64,000 nt of DNA, taken from Plantago ovata. Taxonomy: Eukaryota > Streptophyta > Magnoliopsida > Lamiales > Plantaginaceae. Under the pieces are notes generated by a model. The model saw nothing but the letters and a program-made list of their open reading frames with translations, did no database searches and had not been told where the DNA came from. Position numbers and translations under genes: made by a program. This document shows positions 13,217 through 24,591 of the stretch, one piece after another. Location of the stretch: positions 99,075,982 through 99,139,981 of the forward strand of contig CM051457.1 in NCBI GenBank assembly GCA_028274465.1. The letters are read 5' to 3'. Within the stretch, counting starts at the first letter, position 1, and every line of letters begins with the position of its first letter.

Positions 13217-13899
13217 TTTTCTTGCAAATCTTGAAATCTTGTTTACCAACTACTAGTAAAAACTAATGATAATAAATGTTACTCCACCAGTGAAATAAAT
13301 GCACAGTGTATGAAATGAAACCATTCAAATTTCTTCTTCTTCTTGGTTTCAATTTTAGTAGTAGTACTACTAGTAGTATTGATTAGCATCAACCAACAGC
13401 ATTGGTGTGAGATGAGAAAGAGCTACTACTACCACTAGACTGGTATAGTACCATATACAACCAACAAACAAGCAAGTTACCAACAGTCCAAGAGTGAGAG
13501 ACTGCTGGGGGGTGGTGGGGGTAATAGAGTGGGGCAAATCTCAAAAAGGGTGAAGGAAGAAAAAGAGACACGTGGCAGGTGGGGATGTGGTCTGGTGATT
13601 TGATTTGAGCTGAACTAGCTCTGTGATGAGTTATGGGGACAAGTGGGCGCAGGTAACGAGGTTGGCTCCCTTGGTTTATATCCAAAATTCAATTCAACTC
13701 ACTCTCTCTCTCTCTCACTACTCTAAATCTCTGGTATATTCTGATTACAGAAAGCAAATGAGATATGTTCAAAATGCTGCAAGTATTTATTTATCAGCCC
13801 AATCAACCACAAACTGGCCCTCTTTTTTTTCCCTGGTCATTGCAGATTGTTCAATTGTGGATGATTTTTTAGTTTTTACCCATTTATTTATCTCATTTA
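13217..13899. other. 5' flank of DUF936 gene
   Basis: Promoter and 5' UTR region expected for the minus-strand gene. It contains short microsatellites (TTCTTC near 13330, TAGTAGTACTACTAGTAGTA near 13360, CTCTCT near 13700). No TATA box or gene could be assigned with confidence. Confidence 0.45.
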
Positions 13900-13934
13900 C
13901 CACTTAATTTTTTTTAAATTAAATTTTAGGTGTT

Positions 13935-14240
13935 TTAAATAAATCCTATCGAACAACTCCCTACGCATTCTGAATTTGCGTCCGAATTTATCTTCATATA
14001 TTGGTCCGGTTGGAGTGAAGTAATCCTCCTCCAAGCCCTTGGCATGAGCTCTTCTCTTTTTCTGTTAATGTATTTACGCTTATTCGTTTGATTTCGAACT
14101 TGTGGTTGGTTTTGTTGGATGTGTTGTTCGACGCAGTGCATTATGTGAGGTACGTTTTGTTGAATGAGATTTTTATCTTGGTTGTAGGGATTGGATGAAG
14201 AACCAAAATAACTATCTTCGTTGGATGAGTATCCGGACAT
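13935..14240 (-). pseudogene. Harbinger transposase, N-terminal remnant
   Basis: The start MSGYSSNEDSYFGSSSN and the following Gln-rich part through NKRKYINRKREE match the usual beginning of plant Harbinger transposases, which continue with a nuclease domain. After about 65 residues the family similarity ends (near LMPRAWRRITSLQ) and the frame stops at 13935. None of the DDE catalytic residues is present. It is a relic of an internal deletion and cannot act. Confidence 0.7.
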
Positions 14241-14264
14241 TTTTTATTTTGACTAGGATATTGA

Positions 14265-14600
14265 AAAGTTGGTGTATCAAAGCGAATTCCAGTCTTTGGA
14301 TTATATTGACAAAGTGAATATAGGATTTATGATAAGATAAGTCACTTGTTTGCATTAGATGCCAAAGTAAAGATGATATTTCAGATTTACTGATGATAGG
14401 ATTGAAGATAAGATTTATCAAATATTGAAGGGTTGGTGTATCAAAGTGAATTTCAGTCTTTGGATTATATTGACAAAGTGAAGATAGATTTCTGATAAGA
14501 TAAGTCACTTGTTTGCATTGGATGCCAAAGTAAAGATGATATTTCAGATTTACTGATGATAGGATTGAAGATAAGATGAGTAACTTATGAGTCATTGCTG
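14265..14600. repeat. Tandem duplication, ~164-bp unit
   Basis: Two adjacent copies begin at about 14268 and 14432 with GTTGGTGTATCAAAG and share the body (AGTCTTTGGATTATATTGAC, GATGCCAAAGTAAAGATGAT). A shorter third piece begins near 14605. It lies upstream of the transposase remnant, so it is probably promoter or UTR sequence of the Harbinger element that was duplicated. Confidence 0.85.
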
Positions 14601-14916
14601 ACTCATGTTTGCATTGGATGACAAAGTAAAGATGATATTTCAGACAAATAAAAGCTAAGGTTCATGACAAAGTAAAGATAGGATTTCTGACAAATTAAAA
14701 AAAGATAGAATTCCTCACAAATGCAAATTCAGATTCAAATGCAAATTCAGGTTCAAATTTTATTACAACGGTCAAACTGGAGATGAAAATTACAAGCACG
14801 CCATACTTAAACACATAAACTAATTTCAAAAGCATAACACACTTCGAAAGTAAAATGCAAACACACAGTGAAAATTAAAATTACAAACACGACACACCTA
14901 AACATTTAAACTAATT

Positions 14917-15775
14917 TCAAATGCAAACACACTTAACCACTTGGAGCGAACTCTGCTGTAAGTGAATCACATATTGCTTTCTACTGGGGGTCAGGGTCTC
15001 GTATTGTTTAATCATCTCCCACATGATCGCAAGGCGTTTTTTCTTTTCCTCCTCCGCTTTCAAAGCCGCCATCTTTTCATCCCTCTCCCGGGTATACTCG
15101 ATCCTCTTGTTTTCAACGTCGATTGATTCTCAAAAAGTGAGGTTGAATCTTCTCCATCCTTCCCCTATTGCCTCGCGATCCGCGGAGTCGCTGGAATCAC
15201 CACCTTTAGCCACTGTCGGCATCCACCACCCCGAACCGCTTATTAGTGATGCTGCCACCTGTAGCCATAACTTCATCACTTTCCCAGTTGGTTTCTGTGT
15301 CATAGGCCCCCTGATGAGTCCCTCCCAGTTCAAGTACGTCTCATACTCTGGAGTTTTCTGCAAGGCGTCATACTGTTCATGTAGCAACGAGTGAGAACCA
15401 AATCCTCAGTCTCGGTCCATGCAACATTCCGCCCTTTTTCCTTGGGGTTTGCCGCAACCTTATTGGCTTTCTCCTTTTTTTCCCACCTCGATGGCCCTGC
15501 GACTTCGGTTGAAGTTCCAGCTGCGTCTCCTCAACAATGTAAACATCGGTTTGGGAATACATCACCTGTGTTTGAGAGAGTGGGGAAGAGAAATTCTGCG
15601 TGTTTGGCTCTTCGGGGAAGTTTTGAAACAGAGACCAGTTAACCGGCGGTTGGGGAGTGAATGGGATGTTTTCGGAGAGTTGACGCATTCCCTATTCGAA
15701 CTTCGCTGGCTCATGTTCTTTGCACCATACGAGAAATTGGGGTGGGAACATTTGGGCGTTGAAGTTTGGATCCAT
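14917..15775 (-). pseudogene. Harbinger-associated Myb/SANT-like gene, decayed
   Basis: In active elements this protein helps bring the transposase to the DNA ends. The start MDPNFNAQMFPPQFLVW at 15775 is followed after 27 codons by an in-frame TAG. The next part includes a basic stretch and, in another frame, the first SANT-like residues (AWTETEDLVLTRCYM). Most of the Myb domain is absent, and the sequence resumes at YETYLNWEG and TQKPTGK. A further frame change precedes the charged coiled-coil tail (RERDEKMAALKAEEEKKKR). The stop, at least two frame changes and an internal deletion make it a pseudogene. Confidence 0.7.
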
Positions 15776-16250
15776 GCCGGAGGAAAGAAATTAGGTATTT
15801 GGAGTGGATTTCAGAATGTTTAGAGTGTGTTGAATTTAATTAAGATAAAAATGGGAGCTGGAGATGGGGTGCTCCGAAAATTCCTAGTATTGGTCTCTAT
15901 TTATAGATCTTGAAAAAATAGAGTCGTTGGTGATTTTTATTTATTTTTTGCATTTTTATTTTTTAATTTATAACTGTTTTTAGCCGTTGGAGGTAAAAAA
16001 AAATCTAGAAAAAGAAGAAAAAAATAAAAGAGAAAGGTTGTGATGTTGCCATGTGTCACCTCCACAAAAAAAATCAAAAAGAAAGAGTAAAAAAGAGCTT
16101 ACCTCTCGCCCTTGGCGTGGGAGGGCGTGTTAATTGGGGTGGACCGCTGGCGTCCACCACCAATGGTAAAGGCATGGACAACGCCGGCGTTGTTCACGCC
16201 AGGAGGCGACGACGGCCCCGTTGGTGGCCGTCTAACTCAAATAGTTTTTG

Positions 16251-17189
16251 AATATTTCAATTTTAGAAATACTAACAACCCTCATACGTCAAGTACATTT
16301 ACTTACAAATTTATCACTTTTTTATTTATCCTTTATTTTAAAAATATCTCAGTCAATTTCTTTATTACATTTTTTTATTATAGAGTAATAATCTACTTCG
16401 TTTTATCATGTATCCAAATTGATTTGAATTTCCTAAAAATGCCAAGTTTTATATTCTTAGTCAGAGAGATGGAATACACAATATATACATTAAATAGATA
16501 TAAGTTTCACTTTAGAATGCCTTGGATTGTACTGGAACCACACCCCACACACAAGACAAGACAATACTTCCTTTTAAAACCCTACCTCACAAGAACAAAA
16601 TTCTTTTCCTTCCTGCAAAATGACAGCCCCATATCTAAAATCTAAACAAAAATTAGTCCCATTGACCGAGTGGAGACTAGGAGATTGGTAGAGTGGAAGG
16701 AATGTCAAATACTATTCAAATTTAAAGGAAGAATGTCTCCACCTAATTCTCTTACAATGAAATAGTTATATTTAAAATTCCTCTTAAAATCCATTTCTTC
16801 ATATGGGCTCAAATTTCTTAAAATCCTACCCTAAACGAGGGATTTGAGACACTAATAGTCTATATTATCTCTATTTATTCTGTTAGACTTTCAGATTTAC
16901 AGGTTTGCTGCCATTTGCCATGACACATTTGATTGTTTATGATTGATTACACAACCAAATGATGATGTTAATATCATTTTTCTTAACCAAATGATTTTAA
17001 CCTGTTATGATCTCGTGCCTAGATGAATGTCAACACCCAACATAATTGTATCAAAAATTTAATTGAAGCTTTTTTTATTTGTTTTTTATTTTTCTGCAAT
17101 CAAAGTATTACAACTCTGTGACAATTCACAAAGCACAGCTAATGATAAATTTTCCCTTTTTTTATCCCTTCATTCGGATAAATAAAAAC
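16251..17189. other. Intergenic, nothing recognised
   Basis: AT-rich sequence without a recognisable gene or complete repeat. An open frame on the plus strand entering from 16112 lacks family features. TTTTTTAT runs near 16320-16380 and 17070-17165. Confidence 0.45.
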
Positions 17190-20100
17190 TAGTTATTAAC
17201 CCGTCAGTAACCGACAGATCTCTAAAAAATACATTTAATTTAACGAAAAATTTCAAAATATAATGTATAGCGTTGATCAATAGAGTAAACCAATAAAGTT
17301 ACAATGATGAATTATGATTAAATTCTCAAAATAATCGTCCAAAAGAAAAAAAGTAAAAATACTCTCACAACTCTACTTTGGGCCACCATGGATAACAATT
17401 AGAAATAAGTTCCATTTAATGAAAAGTACATAATACTTTACAATTTGAAATACGAAATAGTCGTAATTTACTAATATGACTATATATGAATAGAGACTAA
17501 ATATCAGCGTAATTTTAGTTGTTTGTGAAAAAAAAAGGATTATAACTTATAATTTAAAAAGTTATATCAAAGGAATGTACTAATTAAGGACTTTCTAGCA
17601 AATTTCAGGGATGTAGGGGACGAAATTCACAGAGACTTTGAAATTAATGGTTAGAGTTGAAAATGAAGACTTTAAAATTTGACAATATTTCATTATAATG
17701 TATAAATTAACTTAGAAGTCAGCAGATGACAATACCTAGCTAGAAAAGCTTTAGATAAAATGCATAGACCCGTCGAATTCAATTAGTACTCTAAAGTATT
17801 ACGAAATAGACTCGTTGAACGAAGTTATTGTTCTAAACCATAGTGTAATACACTCGTGGGATACAATTAGTGTTTTAAACTATTGCGCAATAGACCTGTC
17901 GAACGTAGTTAAAGTGAAAACTAACTTAGCAGTTAGCATATATAGACCTGGCAAAACTTTACACACATGATATTGTACAAATCCTTCAAAATATATGTAG
18001 ATGAAGTGCATATAACTGTTGAATGCAATTAGTGTTCTAAAGTACCTGTCGATCATAGTTAGTTCTCTAAACTATTGCGTCATACTTTCGCCGGAAACTT
18101 TAAAGAACCCCATTTGGTTTTGTTGACTTTTTCGATGTTTGGTTTGACCTCAATTTAATTATAATTCATTGTGAAAAAATAAATTTAAAATAATATTATG
18201 AAAGTATACCTTTTATATTTTTATAATATAGCTTATAATCTCATTTTTTCGTAATGGGTTAGTATTAATTTGAGGATAAATCGCCCATTAAAAAATTCAA
18301 CAAAATCAAATGAGATTCTTTGAAGTTTTCGAAGGAAGTACAACACTTTTGGAATGCAGTTAGTATGCTAAAACTATTACAAATAGACAAGCCGAGCACA
18401 ATTAGTGCGAAAACTAACTTAGGAGTTGGCACTTAACATCATCTGAAAAACTTTACACATATGATATTCTATCGAACCATTAAGACATAAGCAGTTGAAG
18501 TGCATAGATCATCGAACACAATTAGTGTTCTAAAGTATTGGAGAATAGACCCGTCGAATATATTTAGTGTTCTATACTATTGTGAAATAGATTTGTCGAA
18601 CACAATTAGTATTCTAGAAGTATCGTGAAATAGACCCGTCGAATGCAGTTAGTATTCTGAACTATCACGAAATGCAGTTCGTATTCTGAACTATTGCAGA
18701 ATAAACCCGTCAAACGCAATTAGTGATCTGAGTTATTGTGCAATAGACCCGTCAAACGCAGTTTGTGTTCTGAACTATTGCGGAATATGCAATCATGTCA
18801 AACGTAGTTGGTGATTTTACACTATTGTGGAATAGGCCTGTTGAACACAATTAGTATTCTAAATTATTGTGAAAGACACCCATCAAATATAATTAGTGTT
18901 CTAAATAATTGCAATGGTTCACACACACACACATAATATCCTAATTCATGGAAGAATTATGAAATATTTACGGAATAAACCCGTTGAATATGATCGACGA
19001 CCATATGTAATAATATCATACAAGAATGACGTAGAACTTCGGACTTATATAATACTAGATATACGTTAATTTGGAACTGATCCATTTTGAACTCCACCTT
19101 GACCCGTTTACACCACTAACTTTTCATGGGTCCTCAGATAGTCCAACTCCAAACCCACCTTTGACATGTTTAGGATCCATTTAGGATTCAAATTACATAC
19201 ACATATCCAGACATGAGATGGTTTCGTGCCCGGATAAGGGTGTGAGAAGAATGTGCATGGGTATTAGTATTCTAGTGTAGGATTTGGATAGGAGGTAGAT
19301 TTTACCAATCCCATTGAAATTCATGTTGTTAGGAAATAATCCTATCAAAGTTTTTTTTTTTTTTTTTTATAATAGGCTTATGATATTATTAAGTTTTTAT
19401 TATTTTAATTTCTATTAACATGTCAGTTACCTTCTTTAATTAATATAAAATATCAAGTTCTCAAAATAATCATCTAAATTTTTTTTAAGAAATACTCTCA
19501 CAACCATCCTTTGGGCAATCATAGATAACAATTGTAAACAAATTATACTTACTAAAAGTATATATTACTTTGCAATTTGAAATATATTCTTGATTTACTA
19601 TAATATGATTATTATACATGAATAGAGACTAAATATCACCATAATTTTAGTTGTTTGTGAAAAACAAAAGACCATAACTTATTAGTTAAAAAGTTCTATC
19701 ATACGAATATACCAATTTAGGGCTTTTTTGTCAAGTTTAAAGGGAGGTAGATGACGGAATTCATAGAGAGAGTACACCTAATTTTATTAATTAATTTGAG
19801 TTGGAAACTTATAAGTACATGAAATGCATAAACACGTTGAATTCAATTACTACTCTAAAGTAATATGGAATTGATTCGTTGAGCGTAGTTAGTATTCTAA
19901 CTATTGTTTAATTAATACACTTGTGAAATGTAGTTAGTTTATGCTATTATGAAATAGACTTGTCGAACGTAGTTGGAGTGAATGCTAACTTAGCAGTTAG
20001 CATATAACAGTACCTAGAAAAACATTACACACTTGATATTGTACCGATCCAACAGAACATAAGCAGATGAATTAAGTGCATAGGCCTATCGAATGAAAGT

Positions 20101-20240
20101 AGTGTTCTAAAGTACCCGTCGAACGTAGTTTGTGTTGCAAATTAGTGCGAAATATAACACCTGTGAAACAGAGTTATAATGTTCTAAAATTATTGTAAAT
20201 AGACCCGTCAAACACAGTAAGTGTAGAAAACTACACCCGG
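17190..20240. repeat. Composite repeat block: duplicated segment plus ~43-bp minisatellite
   Basis: Two related segments, about 17190-17930 and 19400-20000, share long stretches: AAATACTCTCACAAC, GAATAGAGACTAAATATCA, ATAATTTTAGTTGTTTGTGA and the following minisatellite copies. They look like a duplication with a spacing of about 2.2 kb. Minisatellite units matching the 1-657 array fill 17755-18080, 18350-18960 and 19820-20225. A Stowaway MITE (18085-18338) lies between. No gene is present. Confidence 0.75.
18085..18338. mobile_element. Stowaway-like MITE, family B copy 1
   Basis: 254 bp flanked by TA on each side. The ends CTTTCGCCGGAAACTTTAAA and TTTGAAGTTTTCGAAGGAAG are inverted, as are TTTTGTTGACTTTTTCGATG and its partner inside. 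It is related to the copy at 53539-53785. No coding capacity. Confidence 0.75.
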
Positions 20241-20679
20241 CAAAATCCCAGAATCCGTTGTTTTTAGTTATGATTTTTGTAACAATTTGATTATGATATC
20301 GATCGAATAACAAAATGAATAATAAACATAATACGTATTTAAGAATAAATAATTATTATTTCCGTTATGTTTTGCATGTACGGTAATTACATATAAAGGT
20401 TAGTTCCTAATCCCTTTTTTACCCATTTTATTTTAATTATTTAGGTTTTTCTCTTGGGTCAATTACATCTAGGTGATGTTTTGTTTAGTTTACTACGGCT
20501 ATGCTTTAATTGTTACTCGGTTGTAATCTTGAGCTTGGCTCCTTGATGATGGTTATGAATAAAACCATTTATTTTCTTTTAAAAACAATTAATAAATACA
20601 TTTTTTTTCACAACTTAATTAGTGTAAAAAATATGAGTGTGTGCGTGTGTTGTGATTAGTATCAGCTTGCATACTAATT
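20241..20679. other. Intergenic; left flank of Pack-MULE
   Basis: AT-rich, no gene seen. Its last bases, 20667-20679 (TTGCATACTAATT), match 22399-22411 and form the target-site duplication of the adjoining element. Confidence 0.5.
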
Positions 20680-20946
20680 GAGTGAGTCTCCTAGTAGACG
20701 GTCTCTAGTATAGACCAACTTATATAAATTATAAAACAACTCCGACCAAGAAGCTACACAAACACTACAAAATATTCAAAATTTTGGTGGTCAACATGTA
20801 ATATATTATAAATATAAGGACCTTTTAGCAAAAAACACTTTCTTCTTCCTTGTTTCTTTTTCTTTCTTCTAATCAGATACAGATCGATCGATGATGACAG
20901 ATCGATCCCCTTCTTATCTCTTTCTTTCTCTTTCTTTCTGTAAATT

Positions 20947-21210
20947 CTAGATCAATACGTTGCTTCCCGGATGGAAAACACTCCGCCACACGTTCTCCTT
21001 CATAGCTCTAGGCGATGAAACACTTGGCGTCTCTGGGGTTGTCGGAGTCCCCGGACTAGCTGGCATCGACTGAGACCTTTGTACTTGCTCGTGCCAACAT
21101 CTTTGAGGTCCAACACGAGCTTTGGTGTAAACCTTCTTGAGGTATTTGAGGCCACGTTCGGGCTGAGGCCCGGCCACAACATCATCCCATAGTTGCTCTA
21201 GTAGAACCAT
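20947..21210 (-). pseudogene. Dormancy/auxin-repressed protein (DRM1/ARP) fragment
   Basis: The start MVLLEQLWDDVVAGPQPERG and the later SMPASPGTPTTPETP and NVWRSVFHPGSN are signatures of the dormancy-associated/auxin-repressed family, small plant proteins of unclear biochemical role induced in resting tissue. Between them, about 19 residues are read out of frame; the neighbouring frame there encodes the usual LDLKDVGTSKY, so two nearly compensating single-base changes are present. The usual C-terminus ending in PTVYDWLYSG is missing; the frame runs into GTATTGATCTAG, which resembles a splice donor, so the captured piece may end at an exon edge. Located inside a MULE-type element, it is best read as transposon-captured host sequence. 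Confidence 0.8.
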
Positions 21211-21299
21211 CTTCTTTTTTTGTCTTTGGGCTGAGACCGGTGAGTGAATGAAGTTCTTTGATCAACTGCACTGATATAGATTTGTAATGGATGCTGCTT

Positions 21300-21830
21300 T
21301 TTAGCTCAATCATGTGTATATGCAAACGTGAAATCATGGGATGTTAAAGTGAAATCATGTGATGTTAAAGTCAAATCATGACATGTTAAAGTGAAATCAT
21401 GTGATATGTAGTACTTCGTAGTTGATATGATGAAAAAAATTGAATACTTTTTTTCTTCCTGTTTTTGAGATCATGGGATGTTAAAGTGAAATCATGGGAT
21501 GTTAAAGTAAAATCATGGGATATATAGTTGATATGATGGAAAAAATTGAATACTTTTTTTCTTCCCGTTTTTGAGATCATGGGATGTTAAAGTCAAATCA
21601 TGGCATGTTAAAGTGCAATCATGAGATATATAGATGATATGATGGAAAAAATTGAATACTTTTTTTCTTCCTGTTTTTTAGATCATGGGATGTTAAAGTG
21701 AAATCATGGGATATATAGTTGATATGATGGAAAAAACTGAATACTTTTTTTCTTCCTGTTTTTGAGATCATGGGATGTTATAGTGAAATCATGGGATGTT
21801 AAAGTGAAATCATGGGAAATTACCAACAAA
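21300..21830 (-). repeat. ATCATGGGATGTTAAAG repeats
   Basis: At least a dozen copies of AAATCATGGGATGTTAAAGT, grouped into four larger units of about 100 bp that also contain GATATGATGGAAAAAATTGA and a T-rich stretch ending CTTCCTGTTTTTGAG. The reverse complement, CTTTAACATCCCATGATTTC, is the motif that fills the noncoding parts of the FAR1/ULP MULE at 56.4-64 kb. Confidence 0.9.
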
Positions 21831-21967
21831 CCACCAAAACCTCTAGAAAGCATGCGGCAATGGGCCTAGTAGGAAGATCTCCAAGGCCAGCATCCATTAT
21901 ACTCACCAAAACTACTAGTACTAACTAGTAGTAGTACTACTACTAATGATACTAGTGACTGCTGCTA

Positions 21968-22270
21968 CTACGCGCGATCGTCGTCATGGTGGTGAGAATG
22001 GCCATCGTGGTGCCGTTTGGGGGTGGCACAAAGGCGGCACCTCCTCTCTGTTGTCTCTGTCGTGCTAGCGCAGATCAATGCTCCTCCCATGGCAGAGATC
22101 TGATACGGTGGTGGAGGAGCAGGAGAAAAAGAGTGATTGTCATATGGCGGTGCGGTGGTGGTGTTGTGGCCGTGTTCTGGTGGTTTAGAGGGAGAGAGAA
22201 AGAAAGAAGAATCTGTAGAGTTACGGAAATAGAGAGAAAATAAAGAGAGAAAGAAGGAAGAAGAAGTCAA
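21968..22270 (-). other. UTR-like leader of the Pack-MULE
   Basis: On the minus strand this begins with CT-rich sequence (CTTCTTTCTCTCTTTATTTT) and becomes rich in CCACCAC triplets. An open frame covers it but shows only low-complexity Pro/His/Asp, with no family resemblance. Base composition resembles 55.62-55.80 kb, the corresponding place in the FAR1/ULP MULE, so a transcribed leader is the likelier reading. Confidence 0.4.
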
Positions 22271-22411
22271 TTTGTTAATAGGACCCTATATTTATAATTT
22301 ATTACACACTTACCATCGAGTTTTTGTAGTTTTAAATGATGTTGTTGGTAAATTGCATTATGGTACTGTCTCTCATAGAGACCGTCTTTCCTGAGAATTT
22401 GCGTACTAATT

Positions 22412-24079
22412 TTAGGTTCTAAAAAATACTAATCTTAGGAGAAGAAAAATGAATAAATAAGAGAGGGTTGAGAATTACACATCAGATTGATTTTTAACCA
22501 ATCAACATTGAGTATTTGGTTATTTTTAACCAATGAAAATGTGACACGTGGCTGATTGTGGAGCCTCACACGGTTTGTCGCTTCATATATAGTAGATGTA
22601 TCTGCATTAGTGGAAAATAAATCAAACCTATTTCAAATCATGAGATATTCATCTCAATAATTGAGTTCCTCATCTTTTTGAAAGGCTTATAATTAAAATT
22701 TCAGACCGGATTTTCTATAGCTCTTCCTATGTCAGCCTCTATCCCAGCCCCAGCACTTACAAACTGACATGTGACATTGAAACTCTTACTAGTTCACACC
22801 AAATAAGTTCCTCTTTTTTAGTATTTACTCCATCTCATTTGAAACTTCCCATTTGGTATTTTGACTTTTTTTAAGGTTTCGCTTAATCTCGTATTAATTC
22901 TAAATCATAACGGAAAAATAATTTACGAAGTTATATTATGGTAGTATTATACTACCAACACGAATGGGTTTCGACAATTTGAGCGTATTAACACCTGTTA
23001 CAGAACTTAGAAGGGTAAAACAAGGCAAGATTGGGTGGAAATTAAAGGAAAGATTAATGTAGAAAACATCCAACTCAAAACCCAAAAAGAGTAAGCTTCG
23101 CGCGCCGTATCGCCGTCGGTAAAATTTTCAAATCCGACAATTCGTGTGGAACCATGTGGTGGATATATATAGTACAAGAGGGTTGCTGAGAATTTGCAAT
23201 TAGAAAGAGGTTCTTGTTATTATAATACTTTAACTACTTAAATAAATAAAGAGTTTTATAAAATAATAGATCACAAAATTATCACATCATTAAGATTTGA
23301 ACCCTACATCATTTACTTAAAGAATGACACATGTGCGCACCAGATTGAATAAGTAAGACGAATGGATTTGATTAAAATTAAACGAATATCATTGAGATTA
23401 GACAACAATCCTGTAATTATATTACTCATCAGTTTCAATCAATTTTTTACGTATTCTTATTTGGACATCCAATAAATTTTTTATGTTTTCATTTTTGGAA
23501 ACTACCTTCACATCTCATCTGTATTATTTTTAACGTGGACCTCAGTTTTAGACCTTTTCAACTTTATTCATATCTTACACTTTTTTAATTCAATACCACA
23601 CATTTACATCGGCCCCCGTTTACATACAATATTAATATAACACTATCAAACAAAATAATTCATTAAAGGGAAAAATACATATATAAACCACTATACAACA
23701 TTAATTGCAAAAACAACCACCTTCAAAAAACAATTACAAAAAGTTCGCTACAATGATTCGCTATAGTAGATTCGGATTTCAAAAACTCACTACAGTAGAT
23801 TTAATAAATATTTTGAAATCCGGAAGCTAATTTCAGCCACCGAAACTAGCTGAAACTAGCAAAAAAAATGACTGAAACTAGCTAAAAATGACTGAAAAAA
23901 GTTGAAACTAACTGTAAATTTTATATTTTTCCTGAAATTAACCTTAAAAATTAGTTTTTAATTTTATAAAATGATTAAATTAACTCTAAAACTTGTTTAT
24001 GCTAAACTAAAAAAATTAAAAAATATGGAAACTATAATTATAAAAATATAAATCATTATTTTAACTGAAAAAATAGTTT
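22412..24079. other. Intergenic, repeat debris
   Basis: No gene. Around 22828-22990 one side of a Stowaway-like terminus can be seen (TACTCCATCTCATTTGAAAC) with related internal sequence, but the other end is not clear. 23.7-24.0 kb becomes simple AT-rich sequence with recurring GAAACTAGC. Confidence 0.45.
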
Positions 24080-24586
24080 CAGATTAGTTTCAACACATAA
24101 AAGTTAGTTTCAGAAGCTAGTATTAGACAAAAAGTTAGTTTCAGAAGCTAGTTTCAAACAAAAACTAGTTTCATAAACTGGCTTAAACTAGTTGAAACTA
24201 ACTATTAATGCTAGTTTCAGCATCATAAAATGTTATTTTCATTAGTTTCAACAACAAAAATGCTATTTTCATTAGTTTCAGTATCATAAGTGCTAGTTTC
24301 AGCAACAAAAATGCTCGTTTCAGCAACACAAATTCTAGTTTCATCAGTTTCAGCAACACAAATGCTAGTTTCAAACAACTAAATGCTAGATTCAACGACT
24401 AAATGATGTTTTCATTAGTTTAAGCATCATAAGTGCTAGTTTCAGCCACAAAAATGCTAGTTTCATTAGTTTCGACAAACACGAATGCTAACATCATTTG
24501 TTTCGGTATCACAAGTGAACACAAAAAGGCTATTTTCATTAGATTCAACAACACAGATGCTAGTTTCATTAGTTTTCAGCAACACA
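24080..24586. repeat. AT-rich minisatellite (GCTAGTTTCA)
   Basis: Many imperfect copies of AATGCTAGTTTCATTAGTTT with CAGCAACACA spacers. It is interrupted by the copia element at 24592 and resumes at 47989 (AATGCTAGTTTCGTTAGTTT), which shows the target of that insertion. The open frame on the minus strand is a by-product of the repeat. Confidence 0.8.
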
Positions 24587-24591
24587 AATGC

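Larger units (their letters stand above)
13900..16250 (-). mobile_element. Deletion-derivative PIF/Harbinger transposon
   Basis: The region carries remnants of both genes typical of plant PIF/Harbinger elements, both on the minus strand: a Myb/SANT-like accessory gene (14917-15775) and the N-terminus of a DDE transposase (13935-14240). The catalytic transposase body is missing, so the copy is non-autonomous. 16120-16235 has a GC-rich, self-complementary stretch (GGTGGACCGCTGGCGTCCAC) that may be the subterminal region. Exact terminal inverted repeats and a 3-bp TSD were not identified, so both limits are approximate. Confidence 0.7.
20680..22398 (-). mobile_element. Pack-MULE-like element with a DRM1/ARP fragment
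   Basis: The left end GTCTCCTAGTAGACGGTCTC is mirrored at the right end, whose complement reads ATTCTCAGGAAAGACGGTCTC. Flanks TTGCATACTAATT and TTGCGTACTAATT give a target-site duplication of about 9-11 bp, typical of Mutator-like elements. Reading inward from the right end on the minus strand there is a GA/CCACC-rich UTR-like block (21.97-22.27 kb), a repeat-filled stretch that would be an intron (21.3-21.83 kb), and a host-gene exon (20947-21210). The same order is seen in the FAR1/ULP MULE at 55.5 kb, whose left end is nearly identical. No transposase is present. Confidence 0.75.

Noticed and set aside
16051-16645. Open frames on plus following the Harbinger remnant
   Set aside because: They start in the GC-rich end region of the transposon and run into AT-rich DNA without any family signature.
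21986-22243. Possible Cys-rich protein on plus in the Pack-MULE
   Set aside because: Low-complexity sequence in a UTR-like block; the opposite strand is equally open and neither shows a domain.
24198-24395. Leu/Lys-rich 65-residue frame on minus
   Set aside because: Translation of the GCTAGTTTCA minisatellite.
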